64,000 bases of DNA, taken from assembly GCA_015057605.1 (NCBI GenBank), contig SVDX01000008.1, positions 1 through 64,000 on the forward strand. The letters are read 5' to 3'. The notes under the pieces are model-generated. The model worked only from the letters and a program-made list of their open reading frames with translations. It had not been told where the DNA came from and made no database searches. The translations under genes and the position numbers were made by a program. Every line of letters starts with the position of its first letter. Position 1 is the first letter of the stretch. Source of the DNA: Lachnospira sp. (lineage in GTDB: Bacteria > Bacillota > Clostridia > Lachnospirales > Lachnospiraceae). Of the stretch, positions 45,314 to 54,397 are shown piece after piece.

Positions 45314-46231
45314 ATGGTTGATTTACATTTGCATTTAGACGGCTCACTAAGACCGTCTACAATATTAGAATTGGCAAAGGAACAGGGGATAGTATTTCCT
45401 GAAAATGTAAAATTTGCGGTAAGTGACAATTGTGATAGCCTTGTAGAATATTTAAAATGCTTTGACTGGCCACTTTTGGTACTACAAAAGGAATATGCAA
45501 TTGAACGTGTGGTTTATGAACTTGTAGAGGATTTAGAATGTGCAGGAGTTGATTATGCGGAAATTAGATTTGCTCCACAGCTTTCAACTAAGGAAGGTTT
45601 AACTCAGACTGAGGTTATAGAGGCAGCAATTAGAGGGCTTAACCGTGCACTTAGTATATTTAAAGGCATTGATGCAAAGCTTATACTTTGCTGCATGCGT
45701 GGTGATGATAATGAAGAGGCTAATATTGAAACAGTAGAGCTTGCTAAGAGATTTTTAGGCAAAGGTGTGGTAGCAATAGACCTTGCAGGAGCGGAATCTT
45801 TGTTTTCCACAGACAAATTTGATGCAGTATTTGCTAAGGCGAAGTTGCATGGCATTCCTTTTACCATTCACGCAGGAGAGGCAGCAGGTCCAGAAAGTAT
45901 AAAAAAGGCTATAGAATTTGGTGCCACAAGAATTGGACATGGAATAAGAGCGATAGAATCGAAGGAAGTTATCAGGATTTTAAAGGAAAAGAATATTACG
46001 TTAGAGGTGTGTGTAAGCAGCAATGTACAGACAAAGGCGTGCAAAAGCCTTAAGGAGCATCCGATAAGAGCATTATTTGATGAAGGTGTTAAAGTTACGT
46101 ATAACACAGATAATATGACGGTTTCTAACACAACCTTGCTTAAAGAAAGAAACATTTTAAAAACAGAATTTGGATTTAATGAAAATGAACTATCTCTTAT
46201 GGAAAAATATTCATATGACGCACGATTTTAG
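45314..46231 (+). CDS. add: Adenosine deaminase
   Basis: Add converts adenosine to inosine. This 305-residue protein has DLHLHLDGSL with the zinc histidines at the start, YAEIRFAPQ, TIHAGEAAG with a further zinc ligand and the catalytic glutamate region, ATRIGHG, and VTYNTDNMTVS with the last metal aspartate. It ends at MEKYSYDARF, about 15-25 residues earlier than most members, so the last helix is short. GGAGGTG lies before the ATG. No neighbour is in the same pathway. Confidence 0.88.
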   Translation: MVDLHLHLDGSLRPSTILELAKEQGIVFPENVKFAVSDNCDSLVEYLKCFDWPLLVLQKEYAIERVVYELVEDLECAGVDYAEIRFAPQLSTKEGLTQTEVIEAAIRGLNRALSIFKGIDAKLILCCMRGDDNEEANIETVELAKRFLGKGVVAIDLAGAESLFSTDKFDAVFAKAKLHGIPFTIHAGEAAGPESIKKAIEFGATRIGHGIRAIESKEVIRILKEKNITLEVCVSSNVQTKACKSLKEHPIRALFDEGVKVTYNTDNMTVSNTTLLKERNILKTEFGFNENELSLMEKYSYDARF

Positions 46232-46252
46232 AAGAATTTAAGGAAAAAATGC

Positions 46253-46281
46253 TTACAAAATTTTCAAAAGTTTGGTAAAAT
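46253..46281 (+). promoter_or_regulatory. Promoter of the CarD-family gene
   Basis: TTACAA (46253-46258), 17 bp and TAAAAT (46276-46281) lie 43 bp before the ATG. Confidence 0.6.
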
Positions 46282-46324
46282 AATAACAAGGTGTTCGTTG
46301 TTTTCAAAGATATGGAGGTAATGG

Positions 46325-46828
46325 ATGTTTAACGTAGGAGAATATGTTATTTACGGTAGCCAGGGCGTTTGTAGGGTTGAGTCCATTGGACCACTTGAGC
46401 TGTCGGGAATATCAAAAGACAAGCAGTATTATACGCTTAGTCCTATATACCAAGCTGAATCTAAGGTGTATGCGCCAGTTGATAATAACAAGGTTGTTAT
46501 GCGACATATTTTAACTAAGTCCGAAGTTGAAGCTTTGATAGGCAGGATATGCGATATAGATACAATTATAGTAGCTAACGACAGACTTAGAGAGACAGTG
46601 TATAAGGAAGCATTACATACTTGTAATTGTGAAGACCTGATTAAGGTTATTAAGACTATTTACATAAGAAAACAGGATAGAATTAGAGAAGGCAAGAAGT
46701 CTACTAATAGTGATGAGAGATATCTTAAGCTTGCCGAAAGTGCTTTATATGGAGAGTTTGCTTTAGTGCTTGATATGAAGCGTGATGAAGTCGAATCTTA
46801 TATAACTTCAAGTGTTAATAATAATTAA
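46325..46828 (+). CDS. CarD-family RNA polymerase-binding regulator
   Basis: This 167-residue protein starts with FNVGEYVIYGSQGVCRVESI, the CarD/CdnL/TRCF Tudor-like domain that contacts the polymerase beta subunit, followed by a helical C-terminal domain (about residues 68-160) for DNA. CarD proteins adjust initiation at many promoters. It is a single-gene unit with its own promoter and terminator. AGGTAATGG precedes the ATG and includes a ribosome site. Confidence 0.9.
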   Translation: MFNVGEYVIYGSQGVCRVESIGPLELSGISKDKQYYTLSPIYQAESKVYAPVDNNKVVMRHILTKSEVEALIGRICDIDTIIVANDRLRETVYKEALHTCNCEDLIKVIKTIYIRKQDRIREGKKSTNSDERYLKLAESALYGEFALVLDMKRDEVESYITSSVNNN

Positions 46829-46858
46829 GGAGTGTTGCAAAAGCGGCACTCCTTTTGT
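46829..46858 (+). terminator. Terminator of the CarD-family gene
   Basis: GGAGTG (46829-46834) pairs with CACTCC (46848-46853) across 13 bases, followed by TTTTG. Confidence 0.75.
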
Positions 46859-46928
46859 TGTGCTTGAAATTTATCTGTTACTGATATAATATGAATACAG
46901 ACAAACTTGCATTAAGAAAGGGTTAAAT

Positions 46929-47699
46929 ATGACTGAATTAGAAGAATATTACAATAAATTTGATGAAGAAAAAAGATTAGGAAGACGTCATGGACAGGTT
47001 GAATATATCACTGCTATGAAATATATACATGAATATCTTGCAAAGCTTGAGAATCCAAAGATTTTCGATATTGGAGCAGGAACTGGAAGATATTGCGTGG
47101 CACTTGCAAATGAAGGCTATGATGTAAGCGCAATTGAACTTGTAAAGCATAATCTTGGCATATTAAAAGCGAAAAACAGTACAGTAAAAGCACGTCAGGG
47201 TACAGCACTCAATTTAAAAAAGTACGAGGACAATAGCTTTGATTTAACTCTGCTTTTTGGACCGATGTATCATTTATTTAGTTTTGAGGACAAGCTTAAA
47301 GCGCTTACAGAAGCTAAAAGGGTAACAAAGCCTGGCGGATATATAATGGTTGCCTACTGTATGAACGAGTACAGCGTACTTACCTATGGATTTAAAGAGA
47401 ATAATATAAAGGCATGTATTGAAGAAGGTAAGCTTGATGATAGCTTTCATGTAGTCGCTGAAATGAAAGATTTATACGATTATGTACGTATTGAAGATAT
47501 CGATAAGTTAAATGAGGCAGCAGGATTAAAGAGAGACAAAATCATTTCTACAGACGGACCGGCAAATTATATAAGACAGATACTTCGAGAAATGGATGAT
47601 GAAACCTTTGAAATGTTTATGAAATATCACTTATCAACCTGTGAAAGAGCAGATTTGCTTGGCGCAGGGGCGCACACAATGGACATATTACAAGTATAG
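46929..47699 (+). CDS. Class I SAM-dependent methyltransferase
   Basis: This 256-residue protein has the S-adenosylmethionine loop IFDIGAGTGRYCVALA near residue 45, a acidic VSAIELV near 66, then FDLTLLFGPMYHLFS and VTKPGGYIMVAY, the usual order. The substrate is unknown. AAGAAAGG precedes the ATG. It is 12 bp before the GH3 lipoprotein gene, so the two are probably co-transcribed, though they have no obvious common task. Confidence 0.85.
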   Translation: MTELEEYYNKFDEEKRLGRRHGQVEYITAMKYIHEYLAKLENPKIFDIGAGTGRYCVALANEGYDVSAIELVKHNLGILKAKNSTVKARQGTALNLKKYEDNSFDLTLLFGPMYHLFSFEDKLKALTEAKRVTKPGGYIMVAYCMNEYSVLTYGFKENNIKACIEEGKLDDSFHVVAEMKDLYDYVRIEDIDKLNEAAGLKRDKIISTDGPANYIRQILREMDDETFEMFMKYHLSTCERADLLGAGAHTMDILQV

Positions 47700-47711
47700 G
47701 AGATGATATTT

Positions 47712-48911
47712 ATGAAAAAATATGTGGCAATGCTATTGCTATTTGTTTTATTCTCGCTTACGGCATGTAAGAAGGAAAAGCCTGTAGAACCAGCAACGCA
47801 GCCAGATTTTGCAACGCAGGAAATGACACAGGATCTTACTAATAAGCCAACGAATCCAGCAGAACCGACAACTAAAAAAACAGAGGCGGATGAGACTGAG
47901 AATGCAATAAAAGAACTTATAAGCACTATGACTGTTGAGGAAAAGGTCGGACAAATGTTTATAGTAAGATGCCCTGTAGGGACAGGCGTAAAGGATGTTA
48001 TGACTTACAAGGTAGGGGGCTATATACTATTTGCCAGAGATTTTCAAAATGAAACAAGAGATAGCCTAAAGGCAAATATCAAAAGCTATCAGTCTGCCTC
48101 AAAGATACCACTTCTTATAAGTGTAGATGAAGAGGGTGGAAGTGTAGTAAGAGCATCTAAATATTCGCAATTTAGAGAGAACCCATTTCCGTCTCCACTT
48201 ACGAACTATGTAAACGGAGGCTTTGAGCTATTAGCAAAGGATGCGACCGAAAAATCCTTATTCTTAAAGGAGCTTGGAATAAATATGAATCTTGCTCCAG
48301 TGTGCGATTTGCCGGATTTTGAAAGCGATTACATTTATAAAAGAACCTTAGGAACAGATGTAAATGTTGCAACTACGGGCATTAAGACAATTGTTGAAAA
48401 AATGGAAGTGGCAGGTATGATATCTACGCTAAAACATTTTCCGGGATATGGCAGCAACGTGGATACACATACAGGAATTGCAATAGATGAAAGAAGCTAT
48501 GCTGAATTTGAAGCAAATGATTTCTTGCCTTTTAAGGCTGGAATAGAGGCTGGTGCACCATGCGTTATGATTTCTCACAACATTGTTAATTGCATGGATT
48601 CTACTATGCCGGCATCGCTTTCGCCAAATGTAAACAAGGTTTTAAGAGAAAATCTTTCGTTTGACGGCGTTATTATGACTGACGACTTAGCTATGAATGC
48701 GATAAAGCTTTATACGGGTAACGAACAGGCAGCAGTGCTCGCAGTTAAAGCAGGCAATGACCTATTATGTGTTGATGATTATTATATACAAATACCGGCA
48801 GTAATAAATGCCGTAAAAAACGGAGAAATATCAATAGGGCAAATTGATAAATCTGTCGAAAGAATTCTAAAAATGAAGCATAAATATGGAATTTTGAGAC
48901 TAAAGGACTAA
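47712..48911 (+). CDS. GH3-type beta-N-acetylhexosaminidase lipoprotein
   Basis: This 399-residue protein starts with a lipoprotein signal ending LTAC (Cys about residue 18) and a short Thr/Pro linker (PATQPDFATQ). The catalytic domain has IPLLISVDEEGG, STLKHFPGYG, the nucleophile in GVIMTDDLAM, and ISHNIV, as in NagZ-like GH3 enzymes that remove N-acetylglucosamine from wall fragments. The usual KHFPGHGD reads KHFPGYGS, so the catalytic dyad may differ. I start at 47712, 9 bases after AGGAG; the earlier ATG overlaps it. Confidence 0.85.
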   Translation: MKKYVAMLLLFVLFSLTACKKEKPVEPATQPDFATQEMTQDLTNKPTNPAEPTTKKTEADETENAIKELISTMTVEEKVGQMFIVRCPVGTGVKDVMTYKVGGYILFARDFQNETRDSLKANIKSYQSASKIPLLISVDEEGGSVVRASKYSQFRENPFPSPLTNYVNGGFELLAKDATEKSLFLKELGINMNLAPVCDLPDFESDYIYKRTLGTDVNVATTGIKTIVEKMEVAGMISTLKHFPGYGSNVDTHTGIAIDERSYAEFEANDFLPFKAGIEAGAPCVMISHNIVNCMDSTMPASLSPNVNKVLRENLSFDGVIMTDDLAMNAIKLYTGNEQAAVLAVKAGNDLLCVDDYYIQIPAVINAVKNGEISIGQIDKSVERILKMKHKYGILRLKD

Positions 48912-48921
48912 TCAATAATTG

Positions 48922-48951
48922 TTGATTTTTGAAAAGGGAGTAAGTTATACT
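48922..48951 (+). promoter_or_regulatory. Promoter of the PL11 lyase gene
   Basis: TTGATT (48922-48927), 18 bp and TATACT (48946-48951) lie 38 bp before the ATG, which has AGGAGG in front. Confidence 0.65.
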
Positions 48952-48989
48952 TAAAGTGTAGCAAAACACAATAATTATAGGAGGCGTTT

Positions 48990-51900
48990 ATGAAAAACTC
49001 TAAGACTTTGAAAAAGGTCATTAGTGTTATTGTAATTCTCGCAATTATGATACCAATGTTACCTTTTTCGCTGCCAGGGACAAAGGCCGCTTCGTCTACT
49101 TCCTACTCACGTCAGATGGAATCGTTAGATAGAGGCCTTGTTGCAGTTAAAACAAGTTCCGGTGTATTTTTATCGTGGAGACTTCTTGGAACAGAAAGCT
49201 ATTCCACAAAATTTAATGTTTATCGCGATGGAGTTAAGATAGCATCTAACATTAGCGATAGTACCAATTATTTAGATGCTAACGGTAGCAGTAGTTCAAA
49301 CTATTATGTACGTTCGGTGGTAAGCGGTAGTGAAGTAACTGAATCCGACAAGGTTACTCCATGGACCAACAATTATAAGGATGTTCCAATAAGTAAGCCG
49401 GCGAACACAACACTTAATGGCGAAACAGTTACTTATTCGGCAAATGATGCAACAGTAGCGGATGTGGATGGAGATGGAGCCTACGAAATCATTTTAAAGT
49501 GGGACCCTTCTAATTCAAAGGATAATTCACAATCAGGATACACATCAAATGTATATGTAGACTGCTATGAGATGAATGGAACAAGAAGATGGAGAATTGA
49601 TTTAGGAAAGAATATTCGTGCAGGTGCTCACTATACACAAATAGTAGCATATGATCTTAATGGTGATGGTAAGGCAGAAGTTGCTATGAAGACTGCAGAC
49701 GGAACTGTTGCAGGCGATGGCTCTGTAATAGGTGATTCTTCAAAGGATTACAGAAATTCAAGTGGATATATTCTTAGCGGACCAGAATATCTTACATTAT
49801 TTGAAGGTGCAACTGGTAAAGAACTTGTGACAATAGATTATAATCCACAAAGAGGAACAGTAAGCTCTTGGGGCGACAGCTACGGTAATAGAGTAGATCG
49901 TTTCCTTGCGGGAGTAGCATATTTAGATGGTAAGACACCAAGTCTTATTATGTGTCGTGGCTATTATACACGTGCAGTTATAGTAGCATACGAGTATAAG
50001 GCTGGAAAGCTCAATCAGGAATGGGTATTTGATACAAATAGCTCAGGCAATTCGGCGTATGCAGGTCAAGGAAATCATAACTTAAGTATTGCTGATGTTG
50101 ATGGCGATGGTAAGGATGAAATTGTATATGGCTCAGCAGTAATTGATGATAATGGTAAAGGTTTATACTCAACAGGTAATGGACATGGTGATGCCTTACA
50201 TGTAGGTGATTTCGATCCTACAATTGATGGACTTGAAATATTCCAGGTTCATGAAGAAAAGGGCTCTTCAATTGAAAGTATCCAGATGCGCAAAGCAGGA
50301 ACTGGAGCAACAATTTGGAGTAAGAAGCTAAGTAAGGATATAGGCCGTGGTATTATTATGAATATCGGACCAGACTTCTATCCTTACGTAACATTGGCAT
50401 CAAGTGGCAACTATTATAACAGCAAAGGAAATAGCGTGACATCAGCGGTTAGCGGTCTTGGTATGAATTTTGCAACATATTGGGATGGTGACCTTTATAG
50501 AGAAGGACTTGATGGTACAACAATTAGAAAATGGGATTGGAACAATAGTAAGGTAGTTACTGTGTTAACAGGTTCTAATGTACATTCAAATAATAGCACT
50601 AAGGCAACACCAAGCCTTTCGGCAGATATTTTAGGTGACTGGAGAGAAGAGGTTATCTGGCCAACATCAGATGATAAAGCTCTTCGCATTTATACAACTA
50701 CAAATGTAACACAAGAAAAATTATATACACTTATGCATGACAGTCAGTACAGACTATCAATAGCATGGCAAAATGTGGCATACAATCAGCCACCACACAC
50801 AAGCTATTATGTGGGACCGGATATGCCTACACCTACTAAACCTAATATGTATACAGTAGGAAGTTATAGCCTAAAGACAGTTTCAAGTAGTACAACTCAA
50901 ACAGAAGCAACACAGACGACAACACAAGCAACAAGTGGTACTATAGCAAGTGGATGGTATTATATTAAAAATGTTAATAGTAATAAGTATCTTGAAGTAG
51001 AGAATAACAGCGGCTATGCAGGTGCAAATGTATGTCAGGGTACAGGCACTGGAGAAACAGGACAAAAATGGTATGTAGGAAGTACAAGTGATGGATATTA
51101 TACATTTAAGAGCGCATTAGGAGCATACAATCTTGATGTATATGGCTGGGGTGCTACTGATGGTACTAATATTGGCATTTGGGATGCAAATGGCCTTGAT
51201 TGCCAAAAGTTTGAAATAAGACAAATTTCAAACGGTCAGTACGCTATTTTAACTAAGCTTACTAATAGCGAAAAGGGCTTAGATGTATATAATATTTCGA
51301 CTGAGGATGGAGCGAATGTATGTCAATGGTCATATTGGGGCGGAAATGGTCAGCTTTGGAGATTTGAAGCATGTTCTTACTCTGATTCAACTTCAAGCAC
51401 TACACAGGCAACAACGCAAGCTCCAACACAGGCGCCAACAACACAAACCCCAACACAGGCTCCGACACAATCAGGTAACACTGGTTCATCAAGCTCATGG
51501 AATTTTAGCGATAGCACTTATAACGGTTTAGGAAACATTTCTTCAACTACAACAGTTGGTAATCTTACATTAACAGCTTCAAGCTCAAAAACAATGTTAG
51601 TTAAGAATAGTCCTGTAACTGTTAACGGAACATCATATACATATGCACTTGCACTTTCGGGTGGTGGAAGCACATCATATCGTTCAGTAAAGGTGCCAGT
51701 ATCAGGTAATTCGACTATTAAGGTAATATTAAAGAGTTCGGGAAGTTCAGAAAGAACGCTTGTAATGACAGATTCTTCAGGAAAGAGTTTAGCAACGGCT
51801 ACAGCAAAAACCTCGGCAAGTGAAGCTACATTTACATACTCTGGAAGCTCAGGATACGTATATTTATATTCTTCGGGAAGTGGAATCGATTTATATAAGA

Positions 51901-52406
51901 TTCAGGTAGATTCGTCTTCACAAGCAGGTAGTGGTTCGTCATCTGGGTCGTCAGCAACTCAGACACCAACTACACAGGCGCCAACACAGGCACCAACAAC
52001 ACAGGCAGCTACAACACAAGCTTCTTCAAGCACAACAGCAAAGAAGCATAACTTTACAACAGATGGAACAAGCAGCTCATTCCTTACATTTTCATCAAAG
52101 AAAAATATTGCATCAGGTAAGGGATCATACACTTATGAAGGCTTAAGCCTTACAAAGTGCTTAAAGGTAGAATCTGCCACAACACTTAAATTTACAACGA
52201 CAAAAGCAAATGCTAAGCTTGTTATGGTGGTTAACGCTAAATCATCAGGCGGAGCATTAAAGGTAAGCGGTCCGTCAAATAGTACGATAGGAAGCCTATC
52301 AACAACGGTCGAAGTACGAGAAATTACGTTAGGCTCTGCTGGTACGTATACGATATCAAAGAGTTCAAAGGAATGTTATATTTATTATATAAAGGTAATT
52401 GAATAA
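48990..52406 (+). CDS. Secreted rhamnogalacturonan lyase (PL11 type) with binding modules
   Basis: This 1138-residue enzyme probably cuts rhamnogalacturonan I outside the cell. A signal peptide (1-32) is followed by the PL11-like catalytic domain (about 40-625): SYSRQMESLDRGLVAVKTS, DVDGDGAYEIILKWDP, YDLNGDGKAEVAMKTADG and IADVDGDGKDEIVYG are calcium-binding DxDxDG loops of the propeller. Then a ricin-type domain (about 648-793, three QxW-like repeats such as GQLWRFEA), a TQAPT linker, a beta domain (about 837-975), a second linker, and a related last domain (about 1018-1138). No sortase signal is seen. It has its own promoter and terminator. Confidence 0.9.
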   Translation: MKNSKTLKKVISVIVILAIMIPMLPFSLPGTKAASSTSYSRQMESLDRGLVAVKTSSGVFLSWRLLGTESYSTKFNVYRDGVKIASNISDSTNYLDANGSSSSNYYVRSVVSGSEVTESDKVTPWTNNYKDVPISKPANTTLNGETVTYSANDATVADVDGDGAYEIILKWDPSNSKDNSQSGYTSNVYVDCYEMNGTRRWRIDLGKNIRAGAHYTQIVAYDLNGDGKAEVAMKTADGTVAGDGSVIGDSSKDYRNSSGYILSGPEYLTLFEGATGKELVTIDYNPQRGTVSSWGDSYGNRVDRFLAGVAYLDGKTPSLIMCRGYYTRAVIVAYEYKAGKLNQEWVFDTNSSGNSAYAGQGNHNLSIADVDGDGKDEIVYGSAVIDDNGKGLYSTGNGHGDALHVGDFDPTIDGLEIFQVHEEKGSSIESIQMRKAGTGATIWSKKLSKDIGRGIIMNIGPDFYPYVTLASSGNYYNSKGNSVTSAVSGLGMNFATYWDGDLYREGLDGTTIRKWDWNNSKVVTVLTGSNVHSNNSTKATPSLSADILGDWREEVIWPTSDDKALRIYTTTNVTQEKLYTLMHDSQYRLSIAWQNVAYNQPPHTSYYVGPDMPTPTKPNMYTVGSYSLKTVSSSTTQTEATQTTTQATSGTIASGWYYIKNVNSNKYLEVENNSGYAGANVCQGTGTGETGQKWYVGSTSDGYYTFKSALGAYNLDVYGWGATDGTNIGIWDANGLDCQKFEIRQISNGQYAILTKLTNSEKGLDVYNISTEDGANVCQWSYWGGNGQLWRFEACSYSDSTSSTTQATTQAPTQAPTTQTPTQAPTQSGNTGSSSSWNFSDSTYNGLGNISSTTTVGNLTLTASSSKTMLVKNSPVTVNGTSYTYALALSGGGSTSYRSVKVPVSGNSTIKVILKSSGSSERTLVMTDSSGKSLATATAKTSASEATFTYSGSSGYVYLYSSGSGIDLYKIQVDSSSQAGSGSSSGSSATQTPTTQAPTQAPTTQAATTQASSSTTAKKHNFTTDGTSSSFLTFSSKKNIASGKGSYTYEGLSLTKCLKVESATTLKFTTTKANAKLVMVVNAKSSGGALKVSGPSNSTIGSLSTTVEVREITLGSAGTYTISKSSKECYIYYIKVIE
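51405..52025 (+). repeat. Two Thr/Gln/Pro linkers coded by short repeats
   Basis: Runs of ACACAGGC and CAACA units at about 51405-51475 and 51955-52025 code for TQAPT and TTQAPT repeats that join the modules of the PL11 enzyme. They are inside the gene and in frame, so they are linkers and not a CRISPR array. Confidence 0.75.
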
Positions 52407-52410
52407 TTTT

Positions 52411-52448
52411 AAAAGGAGCTTCATTTTTAAAGTGAAGCTCCTTTTTTA
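52411..52448 (+). terminator. Terminator of the PL11 lyase gene
   Basis: AAAAGGAGCTTCA (52411-52423) pairs with TGAAGCTCCTTTT (52433-52445) across 9 bases, followed by a T run. Confidence 0.9.
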
Positions 52449-52452
52449 TATG

Positions 52453-52481
52453 TTGACATATCACACATAATATGTTAAAAT
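52453..52481 (+). promoter_or_regulatory. Strong promoter of the SDR gene
   Basis: A perfect TTGACA (52453-52458), 17 bp and TAAAAT (52476-52481), then AAGGAGG before the ATG at 52545. Confidence 0.75.
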
Positions 52482-52544
52482 TTTAACAAATACGAATTTA
52501 AAAATTTTTCGTATTAAATTTCTAATTTTAAGGAGGAACATTAT

Positions 52545-53303
52545 ATGAAATTACAGGGTAAATCAATTGTTGTAACAGGTGCATCATCAGGTATGGGAAG
52601 AGCTATTGTTGAAAGATACGTAAGAGAGGGAGCAAATGTTATTGCTGTTGCAAGAAGAAAAGAACGTTTGGACGAATTAGTGGCATCATTAGCAAATGAA
52701 GCTGGTAAGGTTATAGCATTCCAGGGTGATGTAAGTAAATTAGAAGATAACGAGAATATGATTGATTTTGCCGTAAAAGAATTTGGCAAATTAGATTTAT
52801 TAGTAAATAACGCAGGTATTATGGATGATATGAGCCCAATAGGCGATGCTACAGATGATATGTATGAAAGAGTTATGAGAGTTAATGTATACGGACCAAT
52901 GTGCGCTATGCGTAAGGCAGTAAAGGTATTCTTAGAGCAAGGAAATGGTGGTAATATTATAAATGTTGTATCTGAAGGAGCATATCATACATGCGCAGGA
53001 GCAATATACTGTGCATCAAAGGCAGCACTTACAAGTATGACAAAGAATACTGCATTTATGTATATGGAGCACGGAATTCGTTGTAATGCAATTGCTCCTG
53101 GAGGAATTGCTACAGAAATTGCAACTTCAATGGGTATGCCAAATATGGCAGGTTACGCAAGAGCAAAGAAGGTAATAGAGTGTTCTCCAGCACCAGGAAG
53201 TGGAGAGCAAATTGCAGGAGCTGCGACATTCCTTGCAAGTGAGGATTCATCATATGTAAATGGTGATGTTCTTATGGTTGACGGCGGCTGGTGCTCAATG
53301 TAA
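52545..53303 (+). CDS. Short-chain dehydrogenase/reductase
   Basis: This 252-residue protein is a classical SDR: TGASSGMGRAI (residues 11-21) binds NAD(P), LDLLVNNAGIMDD follows near 86, and the catalytic pair is AIYCASKAALT (YxxxK). The upstream serine is in VVSEGAYHTC. The NADP-type ARRKER after the second strand suggests NADP(H). The C-terminus ends DVLMVDGGWCSM, the standard ending. The substrate is not visible. It is a single-gene unit with a strong promoter and terminator, and it looks well expressed. Confidence 0.9.
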   Translation: MKLQGKSIVVTGASSGMGRAIVERYVREGANVIAVARRKERLDELVASLANEAGKVIAFQGDVSKLEDNENMIDFAVKEFGKLDLLVNNAGIMDDMSPIGDATDDMYERVMRVNVYGPMCAMRKAVKVFLEQGNGGNIINVVSEGAYHTCAGAIYCASKAALTSMTKNTAFMYMEHGIRCNAIAPGGIATEIATSMGMPNMAGYARAKKVIECSPAPGSGEQIAGAATFLASEDSSYVNGDVLMVDGGWCSM

Positions 53304-53315
53304 TTATGGAATTAG

Positions 53316-53349
53316 AAAAGAGTTCGTTTTAAGACGAACTCTTTTTTTA
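53316..53349. terminator. Two-way terminator between the SDR and the YD-repeat gene
   Basis: AAAGAGTTCGT (53317-53327) pairs with ACGAACTCTTT (53334-53344) across 6 bases, with T and A runs on the two sides. Second of three AAAGAGTTCG-type stems. Confidence 0.9.
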
Positions 53350-53350
53350 T

Positions 53351-54238
53351 TTATTTATAGCTATATGTTTTGTAATTCCATGCGACAATATTTCCGGTTG
53401 CATCATATGTAATTTCAGAGGTTACATTACCATATTCGTCATATGCATAGTCTATTGAAAGAGAGACATTTCCATAAGCATCCTTAGAGCTATGTTTAGT
53501 GATATTTCCTTTACTGTCATATTCAATAGAATATGTTAAATATGACTGCGCAACACCGCTTGCATTTAGTGTTTTGTAAGAAATTCGGTCACCCTTATCG
53601 TTGTAAGTAGCTTCGTACCAAAGGATAAGGTTGTCAGAATCCATTTCCTTATATTTGACTATATTACCCTTATTGTCATATGAGTATTCGTAAGACATTT
53701 TTGAAGTAAGGTTATCATTTTTATCATAGCAATTTACAAAGAGAGGATTTTTTTTCTCATCGTAAATATATGTGTAGATACAATAAGGTGTTTCGTCACC
53801 CTCGTAGCAGTATTTTTTTGAAAGCAATCCATTAGAATTGTATTCATAGACATATTTGCTATATGCATTACCGTTGCTTTCATATTCAGTTTCGGAAATG
53901 AGTTGGTTATTGTCGTCATATTCATATATGGCATACCAGCTTAATGAACCGTCACTTTCATCAAAGCAACTCATTTTTGTTTTAAGAGAGGTTGATGGCT
54001 TATATTCGTATTCGTAATGTGCTGTAAGGACCTCGTCAAGATTGTATGTAAGTACCTTTGTAAGATTGTTAGCATCATCATACTCGTAGGTTTCAAAGTA
54101 GGTTGTGCTGTCAAGTTTAGTAATAAGTGAAATAGTTTCCTTTGCAGTTGTAGTAGGTGTCGCCTTTTGGTCTTTTTTACAAGCTATAACACATAGGACA
54201 GATGCAATAAGCATCATACAAATAATACATTTTTTCAT
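53351..54238 (-). CDS. Lipoprotein with YD-type repeats
   Basis: This 295-residue protein has a signal ending LCVIAC (lipid-bearing Cys about residue 20) and then at least ten short repeats of the form YEYDDNNQL, YEYNSNGLL, YIYDEKKNP, YSYDNKGNI, YDSKGNITK, YDEYGNVTS. They are like the YD repeats of RHS-type proteins but too few for a full shell. It is probably an outer-surface protein of unknown role. It is a single gene ending at a two-way terminator. Confidence 0.75.
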   Translation of the reverse strand: MKKCIICMMLIASVLCVIACKKDQKATPTTTAKETISLITKLDSTTYFETYEYDDANNLTKVLTYNLDEVLTAHYEYEYKPSTSLKTKMSCFDESDGSLSWYAIYEYDDNNQLISETEYESNGNAYSKYVYEYNSNGLLSKKYCYEGDETPYCIYTYIYDEKKNPLFVNCYDKNDNLTSKMSYEYSYDNKGNIVKYKEMDSDNLILWYEATYNDKGDRISYKTLNASGVAQSYLTYSIEYDSKGNITKHSSKDAYGNVSLSIDYAYDEYGNVTSEITYDATGNIVAWNYKTYSYK

Positions 54239-54330
54239 AAAAATCGCTCCATTCCATATTTGATGTAAACCCTAACATAATTTTACATTATATGGATAAG
54301 TAAGTCAAATTATAAAACAAATGTATTTAA

Positions 54331-54360
54331 GGTATAAAATCCCACTATTTACAGATACTA
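54331..54360 (+). promoter_or_regulatory. Possible forespore sigma-G type promoter of spoVT
   Basis: GGTATA (54331-54336) and GATACTA (54354-54360) are 17 bp apart and resemble the sigma-G pattern TGAATA and CATACTA with two mismatches in the first and one in the second. In Bacillus, spoVT is read by sigma G. No vegetative pair of similar quality was seen. Confidence 0.3.
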
Positions 54361-54397
54361 CTACCACAGAAAAAATTTGTAATATAGGAGGTAAATT

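Noticed and set aside
51405..52025. Short repeats in the PL11 gene as a CRISPR array or satellite
   Set aside because: They are in frame, code for Thr-Gln-Pro linkers and have no spacers.
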